Source of the DNA: an uncultured Pelagibacteraceae bacterium
GTDB lineage: Bacteria > Pseudomonadota > Alphaproteobacteria > Pelagibacterales > Pelagibacteraceae
Direction of reading: 5' to 3'
Assembly (NCBI GenBank): GCA_902618565.1
Contig: CACNAX010000008.1
Coordinates: 1 to 39,629 of the forward strand
Length of the DNA: 39,629 nt
In this document: positions 18,901-26,635 of the stretch, one piece after another
Layout: the number at the start of each line of letters is the position of its first letter
Numbering within the stretch: the first letter of the stretch is position 1
The notes under the pieces: generated by a model
The model's input: only the letters and a program-made list of their open reading frames with translations
Told to the model about the DNA's origin: nothing
Databases searched by the model: none
Position numbers and translations under genes: made by a program

Positions 18901-20490
18901 GAAATTGCGAGATTGAGACACTCAACGCCAGGAGTTACTTTAATATCACCTCCACCACATCATGATATTTACTCAATAGAAGATCTAGCTCAATTAATTT
19001 ATGATTTAAAACAAATAAATCCTAAGGCTAGGGTTGGAGTTAAATTAGTTGCTTCATCAGGAATTGGAACGATAGCTGCTGGAGTTGCAAAAGCTAAAGC
19101 AGACATAATTTTAATCTCAGGGCACTCAGGTGGTACAGGAGCCACTCCACAGACAAGCGTTAAATATGTTGGAGTTCCTTGGGAGATGGGATTAACAGAA
19201 GCAAATCAGGTATTAACTTTAAATAACTTGAGACATCAAGTGACGCTTAGAACTGACGGTGGAATAAAAACAGGAAGAGATGTTGTGATTGCAGCTATGA
19301 TGGGAGCAGAAGAATTTGGCGTAGCAACAACTGCTTTAGTCGCAATGGGATGTATAATGGTCAGACAATGTCATTCAAATACATGTCCTGTGGGTGTTTG
19401 CACACAAGATGATAAATTAAGAGAGAAATTTACAGGAACTCCTGAAAAAGTAGTAAACCTTTTTACATTTATAGCAGAGGAAGTAAGAGAAATACTTGCT
19501 GATCTTGGTTTCAAATCTTTAAATGAAGTAATTGGAAGAACTGACTTACTAAGGCAAGTAAGCAAAGGATCACCAAACTTGGATGATCTAGACTTAAATC
19601 CTCTTTTTGTTCAGGCAGATCCTGGAAAAAATAAAAGATATTGTGAGAAACCTGAAATTAATTCTGTTCCAGATACTTTAGATCAAAAATTATGGCCAGA
19701 AATAGAAGACAAAATAGATAAAAAAGAAAAAATAAATCAAGAATTTGAAATTCAAAATACTGATAGAGCAGTTGGTACCAGAATTTCTTATCATTTGTAC
19801 AAAAAATTTGGAAATAACAATCTTGATGAAAATTCGATCGAATTAAATTTTAAAGGTTCAGCAGGCCAATCCTTTGGTGCTTTTGCTATTAAAGGATTAA
19901 AACTAATTTTAAAAGGGGATGCAAATGATTATGTTGCTAAAGGATTATCAGGTGGAACTATTGTGATTAAATTACAAGATGAAAGCAACCTTGTTTCAAA
20001 TGAAAATACTATTATTGGAAACACTGTTTTGTATGGAGCTACTTCAGGAAAATTATTAGCTGCAGGACAAGCAGGAGAGAGATTTGCTGTTAGAAATTCA
20101 GGTGCAACTGCAGTAGTAGAAGGTTGTGATTCAAATGGTTGTGAATACATGACAGGCGGAAACATTATTATATTAGGAGATATTGGCGATAATTTTGGAG
20201 CTGGCATGACAGGAGGTATGGCATTTATTTATGACCCTGAAAATCAATTTGATAAAAAAGTAAATCCTGAAAGTGTAGTTTGGCAAACCCCAGAAACTAA
20301 ATTTTGGATTGAGCATCTAAGGAAATTAATTCAAGAGCATGCGATAGAAACAAATTCAACCATCTCGAAAAAAATTGTTGAGAATTTTGAAAATGAAATA
20401 AATAATTTCGTCCAAGTTTGTCCAAAAGAAATGTTAGATAAGTTAGAAAATCCTATATCAAATAAAAAATTAGTCGGTCAAGCTAGTTAG
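15994..20490 (+). CDS. gltB: Glutamate synthase (NADPH) large subunit
   Basis: The alpha subunit of GOGAT: it hydrolyses glutamine, channels ammonia, and reductively aminates 2-oxoglutarate to glutamate. The protein has 1498 residues, as expected. The amidotransferase nucleophile is Cys26 ([10 protein letters not shown]), so about 25 residues should be removed as propeptide. Amidase landmarks include [20 protein letters not shown] and [11 protein letters not shown]. The FMN/synthase domain shows [34 protein letters not shown] and [12 protein letters not shown]. The 3Fe-4S ligands are C1120, C1126 and C1131 in [17 protein letters not shown]. The C-terminal glycine-rich beta-helix domain ([11 protein letters not shown] through [10 protein letters not shown]) is complete. 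The 3' end overlaps the convergent hydrolase gene by eight bases. Confidence 0.98.
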   Translation: [1498 protein letters not shown]

Positions 20491-21244
20491 TATTTTTAAT
20501 TATATTATCTAACTCTTTACAAATAATATTTAGATTTTTTTTTGACGAGAGACTATGGTCACCCTTCTTAATTATATTTAATTTTTTTTTTGCTTTGCTG
20601 AAGATTTTTAAAACCTTTCTTGAGTATTTAATTGGTACAACTTCATCTTTTTGACCATGGACCATAGTAACAGGTATTTTCATTGGAATTTTAACATTTA
20701 AAACTTTATTTTGTTTTTTTCTTCCATCTTTGATTAATTGATTAGTTATGAGATATTTATATCCACCATTTTTAATTTTGCTAATACCTTTTTTGATAAT
20801 TTCACTCTTTGTCTTTTTTGAAAATTTTTTCCACATTATTCTTGTTAAAAATTCTGGAGCAGAGCCAATTCCAATAAAGCCTTTAATCTGTTTCTTAATT
20901 GATTTAAATAATAATAAAGAAATCCAAGCACCCATACTAGAACCTATTAAAATTATATCATTTTTTTTAACTATATTCTTAATAGTCTGTTTTGCATCAT
21001 TTGCCCAAGTGGAAATATTCCCTTTTGTAAATTCACCTGAAGATTTTCCATATCCAGAATATTCTAGTGCCAAAAAACCCAATTTATTTTTTTTAGCATA
21101 GTTTAAAAATCTTTTAGGTTTATCTCCTTCTATATCGGATGCAAAACCTGGTAAAAATATAATATAAAGATTTTTCTTATAATAATTGCTTATATATCTT
21201 AGTTTTTTAGTTTTAGAAATTTTTAGAAATTTAAATTTTTTCAT
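20483..21244 (-). CDS. Alpha/beta hydrolase, ABHD10-like
   Basis: A 253-residue serine hydrolase. The start FLPGFASDIEGDKPKRFL, followed by LALEYSGYGKSSGEFTKG, resembles the alphaproteobacterial relatives of mitochondrial ABHD10 (an acyl-protein thioesterase/esterase). The catalytic triad can be placed: Ser103 in GSSMG, Asp200 in HGQKDEVVP, and His230 in KKGDHSLS. It is very Lys-rich, as are its neighbours. It is divergent from the glycosyltransferase gene (43-base gap) and converges on gltB. The substrate is unknown; ABHD10-like deacylase activity is inferred from motif similarity alone. Confidence 0.82.
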   Translation of the reverse strand: MKKFKFLKISKTKKLRYISNYYKKNLYIIFLPGFASDIEGDKPKRFLNYAKKNKLGFLALEYSGYGKSSGEFTKGNISTWANDAKQTIKNIVKKNDIILIGSSMGAWISLLLFKSIKKQIKGFIGIGSAPEFLTRIMWKKFSKKTKSEIIKKGISKIKNGGYKYLITNQLIKDGRKKQNKVLNVKIPMKIPVTMVHGQKDEVVPIKYSRKVLKIFSKAKKKLNIIKKGDHSLSSKKNLNIICKELDNIIKNTN

Positions 21245-21287
21245 ATAAAGTATTAAAATTGATTTTGAAATATTATAACTCTACCAT

Positions 21288-22442
21288 ATGCATCCAAAAT
21301 TGAAAGTTCTGCAAGTTATACCAAAACTTGGATACGGTGGCGCAGAAACAGGTTGTTATGATATCGCACACTATCTACACGAAAATGATTGTAAATCTTT
21401 TTTAATTTGCAACGGTGGTGAATTAACAAAGTTTATAGATAAAAAAAAAGTTAAATATATAAGGTTACCTGTTAATTCCAAAAACCCCATTTTGGTTTTT
21501 TTTAATTCAATAATTATTTCTTTAATAATTTTATTTTATGGAATTAATATTGTCCACGCGCGAAGCAGAGCACCTGCATGGTCTTGTTTGCTAGCTACCA
21601 AAATCACACGACGTAAATTTGTAACTACATTTCATGGAACATATAATTTTAAAAGTAAATTAAAAAAATTATATAATTCTGTAATGTTGAGATCAGATTT
21701 AGTTATTGCTGGGTCTAATTTTATATTTTCACATATTAAAGAAAACTACTCTGAATATCTTAATGATAAAAAAAAATTCTTGGTGATATTTAGAGGCATT
21801 AATACTGACTATTTTGATCCATCAACTACTATAGAAACAGAAGAAGATGAATTATTTAAATCATGGGGTCTTAAAATAGAGAGAAAAACTGTTCTATTGC
21901 CCGGACGATTAACAGAATGGAAAGGCCAAGAAATGTTTTTAGATGCTATTAATAAAGTAAATATTAATTTAGGACACGAGGTATTTAATGTAATTGTTCT
22001 TGGGAGCGATCAAGGAAGAGAACTTTACAAAAAGAAACTTATTAGGTTAGTTGAACAGTACAGATTAACTAACCAAGTAAAATTTATAGATCATTGTAAA
22101 AATATGCCCCTAGCTTACAAAGTTTCAGACATCATAGTTTCTTCATCTATAGAACCAGAAGCCTTTGGAAGAATATCTGTTGAGGCTCAGGCAATGAAAA
22201 AACCAATTGTTGCAAGTAATATTGGGGGATCAAAAGAGACAATAAAGGAAAATAAAACAGGATTTTTATTTGAAGCAAATAACTCTGACGATCTTTCAAA
22301 AAAATTAATAGAAATTATGAATTTAGATGAAAAGACTATCAATCAAATGGGCATAGAAGGTAGAAAAAATGTCGTTTCAAAATTTAATGTTGAAAAAATG
22401 TGTTTTTCTACTTATTCAGAGTATAAAAAATTAATAAACTAA
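21288..22442 (+). CDS. Family 4 (GT-B) glycosyltransferase
   Basis: A 384-residue retaining GT-B glycosyltransferase. The N-terminal half has the acceptor-side glycine loop QVIPKLGYGGAETG (10-23) and VHARSRAPAW. The C-terminal half has VLLPGRLTEWKGQEMFLDA (202-220) and the E-x7-E donor-binding motif in EPEAFGRISVEA (Glu289 to Glu299 region), followed by PIVASNIGGSKETI. It probably transfers a sugar from a nucleotide sugar to a lipid or glycan at the inner membrane; the acceptor is unknown. It is the first gene of the plus-strand block and its stop overlaps the thrS start (TAATG), an unusual coupling of envelope-glycan synthesis to an aminoacyl-tRNA synthetase. Confidence 0.9.
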   Translation: MHPKLKVLQVIPKLGYGGAETGCYDIAHYLHENDCKSFLICNGGELTKFIDKKKVKYIRLPVNSKNPILVFFNSIIISLIILFYGINIVHARSRAPAWSCLLATKITRRKFVTTFHGTYNFKSKLKKLYNSVMLRSDLVIAGSNFIFSHIKENYSEYLNDKKKFLVIFRGINTDYFDPSTTIETEEDELFKSWGLKIERKTVLLPGRLTEWKGQEMFLDAINKVNINLGHEVFNVIVLGSDQGRELYKKKLIRLVEQYRLTNQVKFIDHCKNMPLAYKVSDIIVSSSIEPEAFGRISVEAQAMKKPIVASNIGGSKETIKENKTGFLFEANNSDDLSKKLIEIMNLDEKTINQMGIEGRKNVVSKFNVEKMCFSTYSEYKKLIN

Positions 22443-24361
22443 TGCCAAATATTACATTACCTGATGGAAAAAAAATAAACTTTGAAAAAAGTATAACAGG
22501 CACAGAGGTTGCTGAAAAAATTAGCAAGTCTTTAGGTAAGCAAGCTTTGGTGATGAGCATAAACGGTGAGCTTAAAGATTTATATACTGTTATTGATCAA
22601 GATTGTTCTATTGAAATATTTACAGCTAAAGATCCTGAGGGTTTAGAAGTCATTAGACATGACACTGCACATATAATGGCTATGGCCGTTCAAGAACTAT
22701 ACCCAGGCACACAGGTAACAATTGGGCCAGTTATAGAAAATGGATTTTACTATGATTTTGCAAGAAAAGAGCCTTTTACTAGCGATGATTTAAAGAAGAT
22801 TGAAAAAAAAATGTCGGAGATAATAGATAAAGATGTAAAAACAAGAAAAGAAGTTTGGGAGAGAGAGAAAGCAATAAGTCATTTTAAAAAAATTGGAGAA
22901 AAATACAAAGCTGAGATAATTGAGAGCATTCCTAAAAACGAAGAGCTTACGGTTTATCATCATGGCGAAACATGGCATGACTTATGTAGAGGTCCACATT
23001 TAGTATCTTCTGGTAAAATAGGTAAGGCTTTTAAATTGACAAAAGTATCTGGAGCTTATTGGCGTGGTGACTCTAATAATGAAATGCTTCAAAGAATATA
23101 TGGTACTGGTTGGGCAACTCAAAAAGAATTAGACCTTTATCTTCAGAGAATTGAGGAAGCAGAAAAAAGAGATCATAGAAAAATTGGAAAAGAGATGGAT
23201 TTATTTCATTTTAGAGAAGAAAGTCCTGGATCTGTGTTTTGGCACCAGAAAGGATGGAATTTGTTCCAAAAATTAGTTTCATATATGAGAATGAAACAAG
23301 ATCACGATGGTTACAAGGAGATAAATACGCCAGAAATACTTGATAGATCTTTGTGGGAAAAATCTGGCCACTGGGAAAAATTTGGAGCTAATATGTATAC
23401 TTCAACTACACCAGATGAAAAAGTATTTGCAATTAAACCCATGAATTGTCCTGGGTGTGTTCAAGTATTTAATCAAGGACTTAAAAGTTATAGAGACTTA
23501 CCTTTAAAGATGTCAGAATTTGGAAAAGTTCATAGATATGAACCTTCAGGTGCATTGCACGGATTATTACGTGTAAGAGCCTTTACTCAAGATGATGCAC
23601 ATATTTTTTGTACAGAAGAACAAATTACTGAAGAATGTTTGAGTGTTACAAATCTAATTTTAGAAATTTATAAAGATCTTGGTTTTGAAGATGTTATTTT
23701 AAAATATTCAGATAGACCAGATTTAAGAGTTGGTGACGATAAAGTTTGGGATAAATCAGAGGCTGCGTTGTTAGAGGCAATCAAAGCGACAAAGCTAGAG
23801 TACTCAATTAATAAAGGTGAGGGCGCATTTTATGGACCAAAAATTGAATTTGTTTTAAGAGATGCAATCGGTAGAGATTGGCAGTGTGGAACATTGCAAG
23901 TAGATTTAAATTTACCAGGTAGATTAGGAGCTTCTTTTGTTGATAAAGATGGAACTAAAAAAGTACCTGTAATGTTACACAGAGCATTATTTGGATCTTT
24001 AGAAAGGTTCATAGGTATCCTTATAGAGAATTATGCAGGCAAGCTGCCATTTTGGATATCACCTTTACAGGCAGTAGTTATTCCAATTTCTAGTGATTTT
24101 GATGAATATGCTAAAAGTGTAGCTAAGGAATTAAAACGAGTTGGTTTGATTGTCGAGGTGGATCTTAAAAATCACAATTTAAATTATAAAATAAGAGATC
24201 ATTCTTTAACAAAAGTACCAATGTTATTGATTTGTGGAAAAAAAGAAGTTGACTCCAACAGTGTAACTATTAGAAGATTGGATTCTAATAAACAAGAAAA
24301 TATGGCTTTGAAAGAATTTATAAAAAAATACTCCGATCTGAATAAAGCCCCTTCAATTTAA
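22442..24361 (+). CDS. thrS: Threonyl-tRNA synthetase
   Basis: Class II synthetase charging tRNA-Thr; 639 residues, close to E. coli (642). Domain order: TGS domain (1-62), the N2 editing domain, the catalytic core, and the anticodon-binding domain from about 540. The editing site that clears Ser-tRNA-Thr is intact, with His73 and His77 (HDTAHIMA) and Cys182 and His186 (CRGPHL) at the same positions as in E. coli. The zinc-site cysteine is Cys336 in MNCPGC. Motif 2 (FGKVHRYEPSGALHGLLRVR) and motif 3 (MLHRALFGSLERFIGILIE) are present. Its stop abuts the infC GTG directly. Confidence 0.98.
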   Translation: MPNITLPDGKKINFEKSITGTEVAEKISKSLGKQALVMSINGELKDLYTVIDQDCSIEIFTAKDPEGLEVIRHDTAHIMAMAVQELYPGTQVTIGPVIENGFYYDFARKEPFTSDDLKKIEKKMSEIIDKDVKTRKEVWEREKAISHFKKIGEKYKAEIIESIPKNEELTVYHHGETWHDLCRGPHLVSSGKIGKAFKLTKVSGAYWRGDSNNEMLQRIYGTGWATQKELDLYLQRIEEAEKRDHRKIGKEMDLFHFREESPGSVFWHQKGWNLFQKLVSYMRMKQDHDGYKEINTPEILDRSLWEKSGHWEKFGANMYTSTTPDEKVFAIKPMNCPGCVQVFNQGLKSYRDLPLKMSEFGKVHRYEPSGALHGLLRVRAFTQDDAHIFCTEEQITEECLSVTNLILEIYKDLGFEDVILKYSDRPDLRVGDDKVWDKSEAALLEAIKATKLEYSINKGEGAFYGPKIEFVLRDAIGRDWQCGTLQVDLNLPGRLGASFVDKDGTKKVPVMLHRALFGSLERFIGILIENYAGKLPFWISPLQAVVIPISSDFDEYAKSVAKELKRVGLIVEVDLKNHNLNYKIRDHSLTKVPMLLICGKKEVDSNSVTIRRLDSNKQENMALKEFIKKYSDLNKAPSI

Positions 24362-24907
24362 GTGGCAGATTTTAAACAAAATTATTTTCAAAAAAGAACT
24401 AAAGCAAGAGGCCCAAGGTCTAACAACAGGATTACATCAAATGAAGTTCAAGTTATTGCAAGTGATGGAGAAAATTTAGGAATTTTAAATTTAAATGAAG
24501 CTATCAATAAAGCAAAAAATGAAGGTTTAGATTTAATTGAAATTGCTCCGAATGCAAAACCCCCTGTCTGTAAAATTATGGACATGGGTAAATATAAATA
24601 CGATGCACAAAAAAAAGCTAACAAAGCAAAAAAAAAGCAAAAGAAAATTGAATTAAAAGAAATAAAATTAAGGCCAGTTACAGAAGTTCATGACTACACT
24701 TTCAAAATTAAAAATGCTCAGAAATTTTTGGCAAAAGGTGATAAAGTCAAATTTACAATAAGGTTCAAGGGGAGAGAGTTACAACATTCAAACCTTGGCA
24801 ATGAATTAATGGATAAAATTAAGGCAGATATGGAGACTATTGGGAGAGTAGAGCTTCAGCCAAAATTTGATGGAAAGCAAATGATTATGGTAATCCAGCC
24901 TTTATAA
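24362..24907 (+). CDS. infC: Translation initiation factor IF-3
   Basis: Binds the 30S subunit, blocks 50S joining and proofreads the start codon. It has 181 residues with the N domain (NNRITSNEVQVIASDG, LNLNEAINKAKNEGLDLIEI), a Lys-rich linker (about 80-98) and the C domain (FTIRFKGRELQHSNLG). The start is GTG at 24362, immediately after the thrS stop codon; no in-frame ATG or ATT lies upstream because the preceding codon is that stop. Many bacteria use a rare AUU here as an autoregulatory switch; this copy uses GTG. Downstream rpmI and rplT complete the classic infC-rpmI-rplT group. Confidence 0.97.
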   Translation: MADFKQNYFQKRTKARGPRSNNRITSNEVQVIASDGENLGILNLNEAINKAKNEGLDLIEIAPNAKPPVCKIMDMGKYKYDAQKKANKAKKKQKKIELKEIKLRPVTEVHDYTFKIKNAQKFLAKGDKVKFTIRFKGRELQHSNLGNELMDKIKADMETIGRVELQPKFDGKQMIMVIQPL

Positions 24908-24959
24908 GCCATATTTCTAGTTGTAAATTTAATTTAATATTTGTATAACCCCGAAAATT

Positions 24960-25166
24960 ATGCCCAAGTTAAAAACAAAAAGTTCAGCTAAAAAAAGATT
25001 TAAAATCTCAGCCAAAGGTAAGGTTATTACCCCACAGGCTGGAAAAAGACACGGCATGATTAAAAGAACGAATTCACAAATTAGAAAACAAAGAGGCACA
25101 ACTGTTTTATCTAAACAAGATGGTAAGATAGTAAAATCATATATGCCTTACAGCTTAAGAGGATAA
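24960..25166 (+). CDS. rpmI: 50S ribosomal protein L35
   Basis: A basic 68-residue ribosomal protein beginning [20 protein letters not shown], the L35 signature, and ending with the usual [11 protein letters not shown]. It follows infC by 52 bases and precedes rplT by one base. In E. coli this group is repressed by L20 acting on the leader ahead of rpmI; the 52-base gap here is short and I see no clear pseudoknot in it. Confidence 0.97.
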   Translation: MPKLKTKSSAKKRFKISAKGKVITPQAGKRHGMIKRTNSQIRKQRGTTVLSKQDGKIVKSYMPYSLRG

Positions 25167-25167
25167 A

Positions 25168-25524
25168 ATGCCAAGAGTTAAAAGAGGAGTTACAAGCAGA
25201 GCTAAACACAAAAAAGTTCTAAAAGCTGTTAAAGGTCAATGGGGAAGAAGAAAAAATACTATAAGAGTTGCAAGACAAGCAATGGAAAAAGCTATGCAGT
25301 ATGCTTACAGAGATAGAAGAAATAAAAAAAGGGATTTCAAATCTTTGTGGATACAAAGAATTAATGCCGGTGTAAGATCTGAAGGCATAACATATTCAAA
25401 GTTTATTAATGGTTTAAGCAAATCAGGAATTAAATTAGATAGAAAAATTCTTGCAGAAATTGCTTACGATAACCCTGAAGCATTCAAAACTATAGTTAAA
25501 AGGGCTCAGGCAGCATTAAATTAA
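25168..25524 (+). CDS. rplT: 50S ribosomal protein L20
   Basis: A 118-residue basic protein that binds 23S rRNA early in 50S assembly. It begins [19 protein letters not shown] and contains [20 protein letters not shown] and [18 protein letters not shown], the conserved L20 core. One base separates it from rpmI. In other bacteria L20 is also the translational repressor of its own operon. Confidence 0.98.
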   Translation: MPRVKRGVTSRAKHKKVLKAVKGQWGRRKNTIRVARQAMEKAMQYAYRDRRNKKRDFKSLWIQRINAGVRSEGITYSKFINGLSKSGIKLDRKILAEIAYDNPEAFKTIVKRAQAALN

Positions 25525-25567
25525 TCAAGACTATTGTTTTTCTTCCTTTAACAAATATTCTATTAGA

Positions 25568-26635
25568 ATGTCTGATATTAAAAAAATAAAAGATGATTAT
25601 ATCAATAAGCTTAATACAGAAAATAATATTGATAAAGTAAACAACATTAAATCAGAACTATTTGGAAAAAATGGAATTGTATCGAACGAATTTAAAAAAT
25701 TAGGTTCGGTTTCTGTTGAGGAAAGAAAAAAATTAGCTTCAGTTTTAAATAATATTAAAGATGAACTTCAAAATAAAATATCAATCAAAATTCAAGAAAT
25801 AGAAACTAAAGAAATTAATTTAAATCTTGAGAAAGAAAAAATTGATGTAACTCTTCCAGAAAGAGATTTTGAAATTGGTAAAATTCATCCTGTCTCACAG
25901 GTAATAGATGAAATTTCGTCTATATTTTCTGAAATTGGATTTAGTGTTGAGGAAGGTCCAGATGTAGAAAATGAATATAATAATTTTACAGCATTAAATA
26001 CACCGGATAACCATCCAGCTAGAGATATGCATGATACTTTTTATCTTGATAATAATAAGGAATTACTTTTGAGAACACACACATCTCCAGTTCAGGTAAG
26101 AACTATGTTAAAAGGTAAACCTCCTTTTAAAATTATTGCTCCGGGAAGAACTTACAGATCAGATAGTGATCAAACCCATGCCCCGATGTTTCATCAAGTT
26201 GAAGGTTTACATATAGATAAGAATATACATATGGGTCATTTAAAAGGATGTTTAAATTACTTTATTAAGGAGTTTTTTGAAGTTGATAAAATTAAAATGA
26301 GATTTAGACCAAGTCATTTTCCATTTACTGAACCTTCTGCAGAAGTTGATATAGGATATGAAATTAAAAATGGAAAGATAGTAATTGGTGAAGGTGACAA
26401 ATGGCTAGAAATTTTAGGTTGCGGAATGGTTCATCCAAGTGTTTTAAAAAATGTAAAAGTTAATCCAAGTAAATATCAAGGATATGCTTTTGGAATTGGT
26501 ATAGACAGACTGGGAATGCTGAAATATGGAATTAATGATTTAAGAGCCTTTTTTGAGACAGATTATAGATGGTTAAGTCACTTTGGTTTTGATCCATTAG
26601 ATGTCCCTTCAAATTATAGAGGACTGAGTAGATGA
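25568..26635 (+). CDS. pheS: Phenylalanyl-tRNA synthetase alpha subunit
   Basis: The catalytic subunit of the alpha2-beta2 PheRS; 355 residues. An N-terminal coiled-coil region (about 1-90, Lys/Glu-rich) that contacts tRNA precedes the class II core: [45 protein letters not shown], and motif 3 [17 protein letters not shown]. Its stop overlaps the pheT start as ATGA, coupling production of the two subunits. The 43-base gap after rplT keeps it in the translation block. Confidence 0.97.
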   Translation: MSDIKKIKDDYINKLNTENNIDKVNNIKSELFGKNGIVSNEFKKLGSVSVEERKKLASVLNNIKDELQNKISIKIQEIETKEINLNLEKEKIDVTLPERDFEIGKIHPVSQVIDEISSIFSEIGFSVEEGPDVENEYNNFTALNTPDNHPARDMHDTFYLDNNKELLLRTHTSPVQVRTMLKGKPPFKIIAPGRTYRSDSDQTHAPMFHQVEGLHIDKNIHMGHLKGCLNYFIKEFFEVDKIKMRFRPSHFPFTEPSAEVDIGYEIKNGKIVIGEGDKWLEILGCGMVHPSVLKNVKVNPSKYQGYAFGIGIDRLGMLKYGINDLRAFFETDYRWLSHFGFDPLDVPSNYRGLSR

